The position numbers and the translations under genes are program-made. Under the pieces are notes generated by a model, which was not told the DNA's origin, made no database searches, and worked only from the letters and a program-made list of their open reading frames with translations. This document shows positions 9,667 through 18,078 of a DNA stretch of 64,000 nt, one piece after another. Each line of letters starts with the position of its first letter. The stretch's first letter is position 1. The DNA is from Planococcus circulans (GTDB lineage: Bacteria; Bacillota; Bacilli; Bacillales_A; Planococcaceae). The DNA lies in NCBI RefSeq assembly GCF_020023385.1, contig NZ_JAIQCL010000010.1, positions 332 to 64,331 on the forward strand, written 5' to 3'.

Positions 9667-10386
9667 GTGTTTTTAAATCGAATCAGTTTATTGAAAGAGG
9701 ATATTGAGGATTTCGGGGAGTATCCATTTTCTGTTCCTTCGATCGGCAATATGGAACAAGTGGATTTGACCAATCCGATCACTTTTTTCGTTGGGGAAAA
9801 CGGCTCGGGCAAGTCTACGCTCCTTGAAGCAATCGCGGATAAATGCGGTTTCAATACAGCTGGCGGCGGCCGCAACAACACCTATGAAGTGCATGCGGCA
9901 CAAGCAGTATTGGGCGATTACATCCGACTTTCCTGGATGCCGAAAGTGACGAATGGGTTCTTCATGCGGGCAGAATCGTTTTACCATTTCGCCACTCATC
10001 TCGAAGATGTCGACGAAGATGGGTTTCAGTCTTATGGAGGCCGTTCCCTGCATGAACAATCGCATGGGGAGTCGTTCTTATCCTTGTTCCTGAACCGCTT
10101 TAACGGCCGTGCTCTTTACCTGCTGGATGAGCCGGAGGCGGCATTGTCACCTCAGCGGCAATTGACGTTTCTCCGGTTATTGAAGGACTTGACCACTGAG
10201 GAGAATTGCCAGTTCATCATCGCGACCCATTCGCCTATTCTCCTGGGCTATCCGGACGCCAAAATCTTAAGTTTCGATGGAGGCTCCATCGAAGAAATCG
10301 ATTATGAAATGACAGACCATTACCGGATCACCAAGTATTTTTTGGATCACCGGGAAAAGTTTTTGAAAGAGATACTGGAAGATTGA
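9667..10386 (+). CDS. AAA family ATPase (SMC/ABC-like, stand-alone)
   Basis: A 239-residue ATPase of the AAA_15/AAA_21 type. The Walker A GENGSGKST is at residues 43-51, and the Walker B LYLLDEPEAALSP lies near residues 154-166, followed by a His switch in IIATHSPILL. There is no membrane or coiled-coil insert and no partner nuclease next door, so neither a transporter nor a known defence role is supported. The start is GTG at 9667 with AAGGAAG at 9653-9659. The function is unknown; close relatives in Bacilli are annotated only as ATPases. Confidence 0.75.
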   Translation: MFLNRISLLKEDIEDFGEYPFSVPSIGNMEQVDLTNPITFFVGENGSGKSTLLEAIADKCGFNTAGGGRNNTYEVHAAQAVLGDYIRLSWMPKVTNGFFMRAESFYHFATHLEDVDEDGFQSYGGRSLHEQSHGESFLSLFLNRFNGRALYLLDEPEAALSPQRQLTFLRLLKDLTTEENCQFIIATHSPILLGYPDAKILSFDGGSIEEIDYEMTDHYRITKYFLDHREKFLKEILED

Positions 10387-10456
10387 CGTGAAGCTGTATA
10401 CTAAAGAAAACTGAATCAGTGTATTTATTGTGACTGAATATAAGGTGGGGTGGCAT

Positions 10457-11125
10457 GTGAAGAATTCCGAGAAGCCAATCATAAAAAACTTTGCTGTCGG
10501 GTTGCCGGAAAAGATGGCTTATGGAAACGGCAAGGAAATGGAAACAGCTATTCGAAAGCAACCGGTACAGGAAGCGTATTTAACCAAGGACGGATTTGAA
10601 GGGGACGGCGTTGCGGATTTAAAGCATCACGGAGGGCCGGAGAGAGCCGTGTGCATCTATCCTTATGAACACTATGCTTACTGGAATGACTTTTTTGAAA
10701 CCGAATTGCCCCGTGCTGCTTTTGGGGAGAACCTGACGGTGACGAATATGCTGGAGCGGGATATCTGCATCGGCGACATTTTCCAAATAGGAGAGGCGGT
10801 CATTCAGGTGACGCAAGGAAGAGTGCCTTGCAATGTCATTGATAGAAGGCTTGATATGAAGCCGTTGTTGAAGGAGATGGTCAAGACCGGCTATACGGGC
10901 TATCTATGCCGGGTGTTGGAAGAAGGAATGGTCAGGGCAGATTCGACCATCCGTCCTGTGGCGAAAGATTCTCAGCAAGTATCGGTTCTTTATGCCAATG
11001 AAGTGAATTACCACCGTCCAAAAGATATCGATGGAATCGTCAAAGTATTAGAAGCGGAAGAACTGGCCGATGACTGGCGTCAGTTTTTGACCAAGCGATT
11101 AATCAAATTGACAGCCGGCGGCTAA
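10457..11125 (+). CDS. MOSC domain-containing protein (YiiM-like)
   Basis: MOSC-fold protein of 222 residues. Family members bind molybdenum cofactor or sulfur through a conserved Cys, here in RVPCNVIDRR, and YiiM-type proteins reduce N-hydroxylated bases. GDGVADLKHHGGPERAV and FGENLTV are the signature segments. I place the start at GTG 10457 because AAGGTGGGG at 10442-10450 is correctly spaced. A GTG at 10430 would add nine residues but lacks an SD. Confidence 0.8.
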   Translation: MKNSEKPIIKNFAVGLPEKMAYGNGKEMETAIRKQPVQEAYLTKDGFEGDGVADLKHHGGPERAVCIYPYEHYAYWNDFFETELPRAAFGENLTVTNMLERDICIGDIFQIGEAVIQVTQGRVPCNVIDRRLDMKPLLKEMVKTGYTGYLCRVLEEGMVRADSTIRPVAKDSQQVSVLYANEVNYHRPKDIDGIVKVLEAEELADDWRQFLTKRLIKLTAGG

Positions 11126-11147
11126 CCCGGTTGTTGTTTTTTTAAAA

Positions 11148-11189
11148 AATAAAAGCACTGCAGCGAACGCTCGCTGCAGTGCTTTTATC
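11148..11189. terminator. Bidirectional terminator (MOSC gene / znuA)
   Basis: A 17-bp stem (arms starting AAAAGCACTGCAGCGA and ending CGCTGCAGTGCTTTT) is flanked by A and T runs on both sides. It lies between convergent genes. Confidence 0.9.
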
Positions 11190-11198
11190 ATGCTTTTC

Positions 11199-12203
11199 TT
11201 ATTTCAAGATCGTTTCCAGCACGTGAAGGTTTTTTTCCATCAAGGTGAAGTAGGTTTCTTCGTTGTCGATGTTTTCCTGTGTTAAAACACCAAGGTTATG
11301 CATTTCAATCGCTTCAGCACCCACTTCGTTCTGGATGACTTCCGTCAGGTTCGACGAAACGTTCTGCTCAAAGACGATATACTCAATCTCTTTTTCTTTT
11401 GCCAAATCAACGATTTCCGTCAATTCTTTTTGTGAAGGCTCGTCCTGGCTGTTCAACCCTGCAATGGCCACTTGTTCAAAACCGTATGGTTCGGAAAGAT
11501 AGCTGAAAGCCGCATGGGATACGAAGAACGTATCTTTGCTGACGCGTTCAGACAAGTCCTCGAACGACCGATCCAGCATTTCCAGCTCTACAACCAATTC
11601 CGTGTAATTGCTTTCGTAGGTTTCCGCATTTTCAGGATCGGCTTCCGTCAATGAAACCTTGATGGACTCTGCCAGTTTTTCGCTCAGGACCGGAGACATC
11701 CAGACATGCGGATCGGTTGAACCATGGTCATGGCCGTCGTGGCTCCCGGCTTCCTCAGCGTGTGCTTCTTCGCCATGTGCCTCTTCATCATGGGACTCTT
11801 CTTCGTGGCCGTCTTCTTTATGGCCAAGTGCCGCTTCCAACTCTTCATCTGAAATCTGATCGGCAGTGGCGATAAATTCGACATTTTCGTCCTGCAAAGT
11901 CTTTTTGGCACTGTCAATGAATCCTTCCAGGCCGAGACCGATGGAGAACATCAGGTCTGCGTCTGCCAGCTTGATCATTTCCTGCTGCGTCGGTTCAAAG
12001 GTGTGTTCATTTGAACCGGCAGGATAGATCGACTGCACATCAACCAAATCGCCGGCGATGCGTTCAGTGAAATAAGTCAAGGGATAAACCGTCGTGTAAA
12101 CCTGCAATTTTTCCGGGTCTTGGTCAATACTCTGCGCTTCTTCGCTTGTTTGTCCGCAGGCGGCTAATAATAATAAGGGCATCAATAATAGAATCTTTTT
12201 CAT
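11199..12203 (-). CDS. znuA: Zinc ABC transporter substrate-binding lipoprotein
   Basis: High-affinity Zn2+-binding lipoprotein. The signal peptide ends in the lipobox LLAAC with the lipidated Cys near residue 18. A cluster-A1 fold follows, with a central His/Glu/Asp-rich loop (residues about 130-165, many HE, HD and HG pairs) typical of ZnuA/AdcA metal-sensing loops. STDPHVWMSP, VSHAAFSYL and FEQNVSS are family landmarks. It has 334 residues when started at ATG 12203, which GGAGG precedes by six bases. No permease or ATPase gene adjoins it, so the partner genes must lie elsewhere. A Zur-like box precedes it. Confidence 0.9.
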   Translation of the reverse strand: MKKILLLMPLLLLAACGQTSEEAQSIDQDPEKLQVYTTVYPLTYFTERIAGDLVDVQSIYPAGSNEHTFEPTQQEMIKLADADLMFSIGLGLEGFIDSAKKTLQDENVEFIATADQISDEELEAALGHKEDGHEEESHDEEAHGEEAHAEEAGSHDGHDHGSTDPHVWMSPVLSEKLAESIKVSLTEADPENAETYESNYTELVVELEMLDRSFEDLSERVSKDTFFVSHAAFSYLSEPYGFEQVAIAGLNSQDEPSQKELTEIVDLAKEKEIEYIVFEQNVSSNLTEVIQNEVGAEAIEMHNLGVLTQENIDNEETYFTLMEKNLHVLETILK

Positions 12204-12214
12204 GTTCAACCTCC

Positions 12215-12235
12215 AAAATGTAACGATTACGTTTT
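12215..12235 (-). promoter_or_regulatory. Zur-like operator of znuA
   Basis: Core TGTAACGATTACG (12219-12231) in a 21-bp imperfect palindrome centred on 12225. Read on the minus strand it is CGTAATCGTTACA, close to the Bacillus Zur core CGTAATNATTACG. It lies just upstream of the znuA SD, the expected place for zinc repression. Confidence 0.65.
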
Positions 12236-12290
12236 AATAACTATTAGAATACTACAGGATGCTCTTAAAAAACACAAGAAAAACCACCAA

Positions 12291-12527
12291 TTATTTTTTT
12301 GGTGGCCATTCTTCCGGAACAAAATCGATTCCGCCTTTATGGAAAGGGTGACAGCTTAAGATACGTTTGGCTGCTAAATATCCGCCTTTCAGGGCACCAT
12401 GCTTCTCGACGGCTTCGATGCCGTAATGGGAACAGGTCGGGTAGAAACGGCAGCTCGGCGGAGATAAAGGCGAGATGAACCGCTGGTAAAAGCGGAAAAT
12501 CTTCAGTAAAACGGTCTTCATGATCAT
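12291..12527 (-). CDS. yidD: Membrane protein insertion efficiency factor YidD
   Basis: Small (78-residue) amphipathic protein of the YidD family, thought to help YidC/OxaA-type insertases at the inner face of the membrane. The characteristic [24 protein letters not shown] and [17 protein letters not shown] segments with three conserved Cys are intact. The start is ATG 12527, with an alternative ATG two codons later and only a weak SD. It is a stand-alone gene between znuA and dps. Confidence 0.9.
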   Translation of the reverse strand: MIMKTVLLKIFRFYQRFISPLSPPSCRFYPTCSHYGIEAVEKHGALKGGYLAAKRILSCHPFHKGGIDFVPEEWPPKK

Positions 12528-12557
12528 TCAGCTCTTTTCGGGGGAAATACTTCATAT

Positions 12558-12583
12558 GTTTATTGTAGGGGCATTAGAGGTAT
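12558..12583 (+). promoter_or_regulatory. SigB-like promoter of dps
   Basis: GTTTAT (12558-12563), a 14-bp spacer, and AGGTAT (12578-12583) resemble the sigma-B consensus GTTTAA-N12-15-GGGTAT. dps is a known SigB regulon member in B. subtilis. A 12-bp perfect palindrome ATAAGTACTTAT (12593-12604) follows at the expected transcript start. Confidence 0.55.
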
Positions 12584-12629
12584 AAATAAAGTATAAGTAC
12601 TTATCAAACTAATTGGAGAGTGATTGGAA

Positions 12630-13076
12630 ATGTCTAACGAATTAAACCAGGAACTAAACGTGCAAGTGGCAACATGGTCTGTAGCTTATACGAAATTACA
12701 TAATTTTCATTGGTACGTAAAAGGGCCTTCATTCTTTACATTGCATGTAAAATTCGAAGAGTTGTACAACGAAGCGACCCTTCATATGGATGAAATCGCA
12801 GAGCGCTTGCTTGCACTTGGCGGAAAACCTGTCGCCACAATGAAAGAGCAGCTTGAGCTATCCGTTATAGAAGAAGCGAACAAAAAGGAAACTGCTGAAG
12901 AAATGGTGGATACCATTGTCAGTGATTACGACAAAATCATGAAATCCTTGAAAAAAGGCATGGAATTGGCTGCTAAAGACGGCGATGACATGACAGAAGA
13001 TATGTTGAACGCCATTCACCAGAATCTTGAAAAACATTCTTGGATGTTATCAGCATTCTTGGGCGAAAAGAAGTAA
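12630..13076 (+). CDS. dps: Dps/MrgA-family DNA-protecting ferritin
   Basis: Dodecameric miniferritin that oxidises Fe2+ and shields DNA. The 148 residues carry the inter-subunit ferroxidase ligands in [10 protein letters not shown] and [16 protein letters not shown]. The ATG at 12630 lies nine bases after GGAGAG (12615-12620); the in-frame TTG at 12624 would sit too close to the SD. It is preceded by a SigB-like promoter and followed by its own terminator, so it is probably monocistronic and stress-induced. Confidence 0.92.
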   Translation: MSNELNQELNVQVATWSVAYTKLHNFHWYVKGPSFFTLHVKFEELYNEATLHMDEIAERLLALGGKPVATMKEQLELSVIEEANKKETAEEMVDTIVSDYDKIMKSLKKGMELAAKDGDDMTEDMLNAIHQNLEKHSWMLSAFLGEKK

Positions 13077-13088
13077 AATAGGATTATA

Positions 13089-13121
13089 CAAGCGTACACT
13101 GAATTCTAGTGTACGCTTTTC
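13089..13121 (+). terminator. Terminator of dps
   Basis: Arms AAGCGTACACT and AGTGTACGCTT with a 7-nt loop, then a short T run. Confidence 0.85.
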
Positions 13122-13142
13122 TTATGGCATCGAGGTGGAAAA

Positions 13143-13601
13143 ATGCACTATCAGGATCTGAACGGTTATCCCTGTGAACTATCATTCGAAAAAAAAACAT
13201 TTCCTTTTGAAAGCAGGCATGTGCTGGTGATTTGCCGGTATCAGGGGAAATGGCTTCTGACTCGGCACAATAAGCGGGGTCTTGAATTTCCAGGCGGGAA
13301 AGTGGAAGCCGGTGAAAGTTTGCAGGAGGCTGCAAAGCGGGAAGTCTATGAAGAAACAGGCGCTCACGTTAAAGAGTTGGAATGGTTCGCTGAATATGTG
13401 GTTTATTCGGAAAAGCCGTTCTGCAAAACGGTTTATATCGGGACAGTGGACAGTGTGGATCCGATTCCGCTTCTTGAAACGCAGGGAATTTTTTTGCTGA
13501 AGGAATTAGAGCTGGGGGATGGATTCAGCTTTTTAATGAAGGACGCTGGAATGCGTAAAATAATTGAGAAGGTGAAGCAGCTTGGAAAATGGGACGATTG
13601 A
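13143..13601 (+). CDS. ytkD: NUDIX hydrolase YtkD (nucleoside triphosphatase, antimutator)
   Basis: Resembles B. subtilis YtkD, which hydrolyses 8-oxo-dGTP and other NTPs and also acts as an RNA pyrophosphohydrolase. The full Nudix box GX5EX7REUXEEXGU is present at residues 52-74 with REVYEETG at its core. The 152 residues match the family. GAGGTGG at 13131-13137 precedes the ATG. The gene overlaps the next one by 20 bases, so the two form an operon, as ytkD sits near ytmA in B. subtilis. Confidence 0.88.
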   Translation: MHYQDLNGYPCELSFEKKTFPFESRHVLVICRYQGKWLLTRHNKRGLEFPGGKVEAGESLQEAAKREVYEETGAHVKELEWFAEYVVYSEKPFCKTVYIGTVDSVDPIPLLETQGIFLLKELELGDGFSFLMKDAGMRKIIEKVKQLGKWDD

Positions 13602-14364
13602 AACGAAAAAACGCTACCCTTCACCGAATCCTCATGTCCAATTAACGGAAATCGTTTATTGGTCGGAGGGATTGCGGGTGAAAGGCATGCTGGCGGAACC
13701 GAAAAAGCCAGGCACCTACAGCGGCATCCTGTATTTAAGGGGAGGGATCCAGTCGATCGGGATGGTGCGCCCTGCACGGATTGCCCAATTTGCAGCACAG
13801 GGCTTCGTGGTGTTTGCACCTTATTACAGGGGCAATCGAGGCGGAGAAGGCCGGGATGAATTTGCGGGAGCGGACCGCTGGGATGCAGTCAATGCGGTAG
13901 ACGTACTGAGGAAGTACAGCAACGGGAAAGTGCACCTGCTGGCGTTTTCCAGAGGGGGCATCATGGCCTTATGGACGGCAATCCTGCGGAGTGATATCAC
14001 GTCGCTCGTTACATGGGCAGGGGTTACGGATACGGTGCTGACCTATAAAGAGCGTCCCGATATGCGGCGCATGATGAAACGGCTCTATGGAGGCACACCG
14101 AATACAGCCTTGACGGAATATGAAGAACGCAATCCACTGCTGCGGATCGAAGAAAGCAGCGCGCCTATTCTGATCATCCATGGATTGAAAGATGAAAACG
14201 TCTATCCGGCGCAAGCTTATTTGCTGGAAGAGGCGCTGAAGCTGAATGGCCAGAGGCACGAAACGTGGTACTTCCCGGAGTATACACATTTCTTTCCACC
14301 GGCAGCCAACCGCAATGCAGTCAAAGCGGTCTGCAAATGGATGAGAGATCAGGAGGAAGCATAG
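13582..14364 (+). CDS. ytmA: Alpha/beta hydrolase, prolyl-oligopeptidase-like (YtmA-like)
   Basis: A 260-residue serine hydrolase of the S9-like group with the nucleophile elbow AFSRGG (Ser about residue 119), a catalytic Asp in IIHGLKDENVYP and a His in YTHFFPPAANR. The N-terminal YWSEGLRVKGML...YLRGG is close to B. subtilis YtmA. The substrate is unknown. The start is TTG at 13582, supported by AAGGTGA at 13569-13575 inside ytkD, so translation is probably coupled. Confidence 0.75.
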   Translation: MENGTIETKKRYPSPNPHVQLTEIVYWSEGLRVKGMLAEPKKPGTYSGILYLRGGIQSIGMVRPARIAQFAAQGFVVFAPYYRGNRGGEGRDEFAGADRWDAVNAVDVLRKYSNGKVHLLAFSRGGIMALWTAILRSDITSLVTWAGVTDTVLTYKERPDMRRMMKRLYGGTPNTALTEYEERNPLLRIEESSAPILIIHGLKDENVYPAQAYLLEEALKLNGQRHETWYFPEYTHFFPPAANRNAVKAVCKWMRDQEEA

Positions 14365-14426
14365 CGAACTCTGAAAATCAGCATATTAGGCTGAATATAG
14401 CTGATTAAGTTTGATCAGCATATACA

Positions 14427-14461
14427 AAAAACCCGTTCGGATTTTACTCCGAACGGGTTTT
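14427..14461. terminator. Bidirectional terminator (ytmA / pckA)
   Basis: Arms AAAACCCGTTCGG and CCGAACGGGTTTT with an 8-nt loop between two convergent genes. Confidence 0.9.
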
Positions 14462-14470
14462 AACGAATGC

Positions 14471-16060
14471 TTATTTTTGAAGCGGGCCGCCAAGTGTCGT
14501 GATTTCAGGTGCGACGGTGCCGAATTTCTCGAAGTTTTTTTGGAATTCCTGTGCCAATTCCAATGCTTTTTGGTCGTAGGCTTCTTTATCTGCCCATGCG
14601 TTGCGCGGGTTCAACACTTCTGTTGGAACTCCCGGTACCTCTACAGGAATCTCAAGGCCGAAGAATGCTTCTTTTTCAGTCGGAACGTCATTCAATTCGC
14701 CTTTGATGGCAGCGCGAACCATTGTCCGTGTGTAAGAAAGCTTCATGCGGCTTCCGACTCCGTATACGCCGCCAGTCCAACCAGTGTTGACAAGGAAGAC
14801 TTGAACGCCGTGCTCATCGATTTTATTGCCGAGCATTTCAGCGTACACGGTTGCATGCAGTGGAAGGAACGGTGAACCGAAGCAAGTCGAGAATGTTGCT
14901 TCAGGAGACGTGATGCCGCGTTCCGTACCAGCCAATTTCGATGTGTAGCCACTTAGGAAGTGGTACATTGCCTGCTCTTTTGTCAGCTTGCTGATAGGAG
15001 GCAGGACGCCGAAAGCATCCGCTGTCAGGAAGACGATCGTTTTCGGGTGTCCCGCAACTGAAGGATCCACGATATTGTCGATTGCCTGCATCGGGTATGC
15101 AGCGCGTGTGTTTTCTGTCAATGAATCATCATTATAATCCGGGATGCGCGTGTCAGGATCCACTACGACGTTTTCAAGAACTGAACCGAAACGGATGGCG
15201 TCGTAGATCTGTGGTTCGTTTTCACGCGACAGGTTGATGGTTTTTGCGTAGCAGCCACCTTCAATATTGAAGACGCCGTTATCGGACCAGCCGTGCTCGT
15301 CATCACCGATCAGTTTACGGTCACCATCAGCCGACAAAGTCGTTTTGCCAGTACCGGATAAACCGAAGAACAAGGTAACATCGCCATCTTGTCCAACGTT
15401 AGCTGAACAGTGCATCGGTAGGATGCCTCTTTCAGGCAATAGGTAGTTCATGATTGAGAAGATGGATTTCTTCATCTCGCCAGCGTATTCAGTCCCCCCG
15501 ATCAAAATGATGCGTTGTTCCATCGACACGATGATGAAGGTTTCAGAAGCTGTTCCGTCCACTGAAGGGTCTGCTTTGAATGTAGGTGCATAGACTACAG
15601 TGAATTCAGCATCATGCGTTTTCAATTCTTCAGCCGTCGGGCGGATGAACAATTGGTGGGCGAACAGGTTATGCCACGCGTATTCATTGATTGTTTGGAT
15701 CGGCACACGAGATTCGTGGTCTGCTCCTGCAAATCCTTTGAATACGAAAAGCGCATCTTTTTCTTTTAAGTGCTTGATGACTTTAGCGTATAGTTTTTCA
15801 AACACTTCGCTGGAAATCGGACGGTTCACATTGCCCCAGTCGACTTTGTTTTTAGAACTTTCTTCTTCCACCATGTATTTGTCTTTCGGTGAGCGGCCTG
15901 TGTATTTGCCAGTCTCCGCTGTTACAGCGCCTTCCCGAGTCAATACCGCTTCGCCGCGGGATGTTGCTGCCTCCACTAATTGTGGCACTGATAATTGAAC
16001 ATGTACATTTTGGCCAGTTAAAAGATCCTTCAAATCGTTTGCAAAGTTCACTGAAGTCAT
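14471..16060 (-). CDS. pckA: Phosphoenolpyruvate carboxykinase (ATP)
   Basis: Gluconeogenic enzyme converting oxaloacetate plus ATP to PEP. The 529 residues show the ATP-PEPCK signature: the P-loop GLSGTGKTT, the kinase-2 region [13 protein letters not shown] and the metal/substrate segment [10 protein letters not shown]. The ATG at 16060 has AAGGAAGG nine bases upstream. The promoter region carries a CcpN-like operator, fitting glucose repression as in B. subtilis. It is divergent from metK across a long leader. Confidence 0.96.
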   Translation of the reverse strand: MTSVNFANDLKDLLTGQNVHVQLSVPQLVEAATSRGEAVLTREGAVTAETGKYTGRSPKDKYMVEEESSKNKVDWGNVNRPISSEVFEKLYAKVIKHLKEKDALFVFKGFAGADHESRVPIQTINEYAWHNLFAHQLFIRPTAEELKTHDAEFTVVYAPTFKADPSVDGTASETFIIVSMEQRIILIGGTEYAGEMKKSIFSIMNYLLPERGILPMHCSANVGQDGDVTLFFGLSGTGKTTLSADGDRKLIGDDEHGWSDNGVFNIEGGCYAKTINLSRENEPQIYDAIRFGSVLENVVVDPDTRIPDYNDDSLTENTRAAYPMQAIDNIVDPSVAGHPKTIVFLTADAFGVLPPISKLTKEQAMYHFLSGYTSKLAGTERGITSPEATFSTCFGSPFLPLHATVYAEMLGNKIDEHGVQVFLVNTGWTGGVYGVGSRMKLSYTRTMVRAAIKGELNDVPTEKEAFFGLEIPVEVPGVPTEVLNPRNAWADKEAYDQKALELAQEFQKNFEKFGTVAPEITTLGGPLQK

Positions 16061-16119
16061 ATATATGTACCTTCCTTTTCTGTTATTCCCATAGCGATGG
16101 GGAGGATGTATATTCGTTC

Positions 16120-16157
16120 ATTAGTATAACACATTAGGTTTATTAGTCTATACTAAT
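16120..16157 (-). promoter_or_regulatory. pckA promoter with paired CcpN-like operator
   Basis: On the minus strand TAGACT, a 16-bp gap and TATACT form a plausible SigA promoter. TGTGTTATACT (16133 to 16123) fits the published CcpN consensus TRTGHYATAYW at every position and overlaps the -10 box. A second, oppositely oriented site (TAGTCTATACT, 16144-16154) matches 9 of 11 positions. The two create an inverted repeat ATTAGTATA...TATACTAAT. Confidence 0.6.
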
Positions 16158-16456
16158 CCATTGCAGAATTCAAAAAATATTAAATCAGGTTTCTATAATA
16201 GGGAAAAATCTATTAGCCATTACTTAGGGAAACGTGGGATGAGAGCTTTTGCAGTCCGGATTCCACTATTTTTTCTACAGTTTTTAATCTGTTAATCAGT
16301 AGGTCTGAATTTATATAAGTTGTACTATATAAACCTGATAGCTTCACGATTAAAGTGAGAATGACCGGGCACATGCAGGAGTTGTCATCTTTGCCAGACA
16401 AAACGCTGAATTCTTAACTACCATAAACTGCTTTAGTTTTTTTTTGATCAAAAACG
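16158..16456. other. A+T-rich intergenic stretch between pckA and the metK promoter
   Basis: About 300 bases without a convincing gene. It holds one 6-bp inverted repeat (TAATAG / CTATTA near 16197-16218) and no frame with a ribosome binding site. It probably just separates two divergent promoters. Confidence 0.5.
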
Positions 16457-16485
16457 TTGACATCCAGGTGCTATTTCCGTATGAT
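16457..16485 (+). promoter_or_regulatory. SigA promoter of metK
   Basis: TTGACA (16457-16462), a 17-bp spacer and TATGAT (16480-16485) place the transcript start near 16492, just before the SAM riboswitch. Confidence 0.85.
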
Positions 16486-16499
16486 GAAAAATTGAACGG

Positions 16500-16619
16500 A
16501 TACTCTTATTCCGAGCTGGTGGAGGGGACAGGCCCTATGAAACCCGGCAACCTGCTGCAACTGCAGTGATGGTGCCAAACCTGAAACAAGGCTTACAGGC
16601 CTTGGATGATAAGAGTGAA
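16500..16619 (+). ncRNA. SAM-I (S-box) riboswitch
   Basis: Closing stem CTCTTAT (16503-16509) pairs with ATAAGAG (16609-16615). Conserved S-box elements occur in order: GAGCTGGTGGAGGGA, the CCCTATGAAACCCGGCAACC block, GGTGCCAA, CCTG and GGATGATAAGAG. When SAM binds, the downstream terminator should form and switch off metK. Confidence 0.95.
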
Positions 16620-16634
16620 AGGTGCTTATGATGA

Positions 16635-16676
16635 TTCTCCTTTCCTCATGATGAATGAGTGAAGGGATTTTTTTAT
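16635..16676 (+). terminator. Expression-platform terminator of the metK leader
   Basis: Imperfect stem TCCTTTCCTCAT / ATGAGTGAAGGGA with a 5-nt loop, followed by seven Ts. It is the regulated terminator of the SAM-I riboswitch. Confidence 0.8.
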
Positions 16677-16817
16677 GGAATGCCCTTAATCCTCGTGTGA
16701 AAGGCCACAAACGGCTTGAAGTTCAATCCGGCTTTTGTCTGGAACGGACTTGACATGGGAAACGAGTACCGTATCAATTTCGAGAGCAATCTCGCAGGAT
16801 ATAAGGAGGAACATTTT

Positions 16818-18026
16818 TTGAAAAACCGTCGATTATTTACTTCAGAATCAGTAACAGAAGGACATCCGGATAAAATCTGTGACCAAATCTCAGATGCTAT
16901 TTTGGACGCTATCTTAACCGAGGATCCAAATGCGCGTGTTGCGTGCGAAACGACCGTCACGACAGGACTTGTTTTAGTAGCTGGGGAGATCACCACTTCC
17001 ACTTATGTGGACATCCCGAAAGTCGTTAGACAAACCGTAAGAGAAATCGGATACACACGCGCTAAATATGGTTTCGACTCAGAAACAAGTGCAGTTCTTA
17101 CAGCAATTGATGAGCAATCACCGGATATCGCTGCAGGAGTCAACGTGGCACTTGAATCACGTGAAGGCCAAATGACAGATAAAGAAATGGATGATATCGG
17201 AGCAGGCGACCAAGGGTTGATGTTCGGATATGCTAACAACGAAACAGAAGAATTGATGCCGTTGCCGATTTCATTGGCACATAAATTGGCGCGCCGCTTG
17301 GCTGAAGTACGCAAGGAAGAAATTCTTCCGTATTTGCGTCCGGATGGCAAAACGCAGGTGACTGTTGAATATGATGAAAACAATCAACCCCTTCGCGTGG
17401 ATACGATTGTCATCTCTACTCAGCATCACCCGGAAGTAACGCTTGAGCAGATTCAACGCAATATCAAAGAATACGTCATCAATGAAGTCGTTCCAGCAAA
17501 ATGGATCGATGAAGATACTAAATACTTCATCAACCCAACTGGGCGTTTCGTAATTGGCGGACCTCAGGGAGATGCGGGCTTGACTGGCCGCAAAATCATC
17601 GTGGATACCTACGGTGGCTATGCTCGCCACGGCGGTGGAGCATTCTCCGGTAAAGACGCCACAAAAGTGGACCGTTCAGCAGCATATGCGGCCCGTTATG
17701 TAGCGAAAAACATCGTAGCGGCTGGCCTAGCAGACAAATGCGAAGTGCAATTGGCCTATGCAATTGGTGTGGCACATCCCGTCTCCATCGCTTTTGATAC
17801 ATTCGGTACCGGCAAAGTCGATGAAGACAAATTGGACGATTTGGTACGCGCGAACTTCGATTTGCGTCCTGCCGGAATCATCAAAATGCTTGATCTTCGC
17901 CGCCCGATCTACAAGCAGACTGCAGCCTACGGACATTTCGGCCGTACGGATGTCGATCTTCCTTGGGAGCGTACAGACAAAGCCGCTATCCTGAAAGAAC
18001 AAGCTGGCGTTCAAGCCGGCATTTAA
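16818..18026 (+). CDS. metK: S-adenosylmethionine synthetase
   Basis: Makes SAM from methionine and ATP. I start it at TTG 16818, eight bases after AAGGAGGA (16803-16810), giving 402 residues beginning like other Bacillus MetK ([18 protein letters not shown]). The frame is open 34 codons further upstream, but that stretch is leader RNA. Motifs are GHPDK near the N-terminus, [12 protein letters not shown], and the P-loop-like GGGAFSGKD. It is controlled by the upstream SAM-I riboswitch, so its own product feeds back. Confidence 0.96.
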   Translation: MKNRRLFTSESVTEGHPDKICDQISDAILDAILTEDPNARVACETTVTTGLVLVAGEITTSTYVDIPKVVRQTVREIGYTRAKYGFDSETSAVLTAIDEQSPDIAAGVNVALESREGQMTDKEMDDIGAGDQGLMFGYANNETEELMPLPISLAHKLARRLAEVRKEEILPYLRPDGKTQVTVEYDENNQPLRVDTIVISTQHHPEVTLEQIQRNIKEYVINEVVPAKWIDEDTKYFINPTGRFVIGGPQGDAGLTGRKIIVDTYGGYARHGGGAFSGKDATKVDRSAAYAARYVAKNIVAAGLADKCEVQLAYAIGVAHPVSIAFDTFGTGKVDEDKLDDLVRANFDLRPAGIIKMLDLRRPIYKQTAAYGHFGRTDVDLPWERTDKAAILKEQAGVQAGI

Positions 18027-18036
18027 AATTGAAAAG

Positions 18037-18078
18037 AAAAAAGGACGACCGGGCAGCGATGCCCGGTCGTCCTTTTCT
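18037..18078. terminator. Bidirectional terminator (metK / iron alcohol dehydrogenase)
   Basis: Arms AAAGGACGACCGGGCA and TGCCCGGTCGTCCTTT with a 4-nt loop between convergent genes. Confidence 0.92.

Noticed and set aside
9667-10386. Anti-phage system based on the AAA ATPase
   Set aside because: No nuclease, toxin or TOPRIM partner adjoins it; flanking genes are menC and a MOSC protein.
16213-16401. 62-codon minus-strand frame between pckA and metK
   Set aside because: It starts at TTG without a ribosome binding site, shows no recognisable domain, and lies in an A+T-rich promoter region.
16716-16817. N-terminal extension of MetK
   Set aside because: The extra 34 codons are leader RNA; the family start ([18 protein letters not shown]) and AAGGAGG fit TTG 16818.
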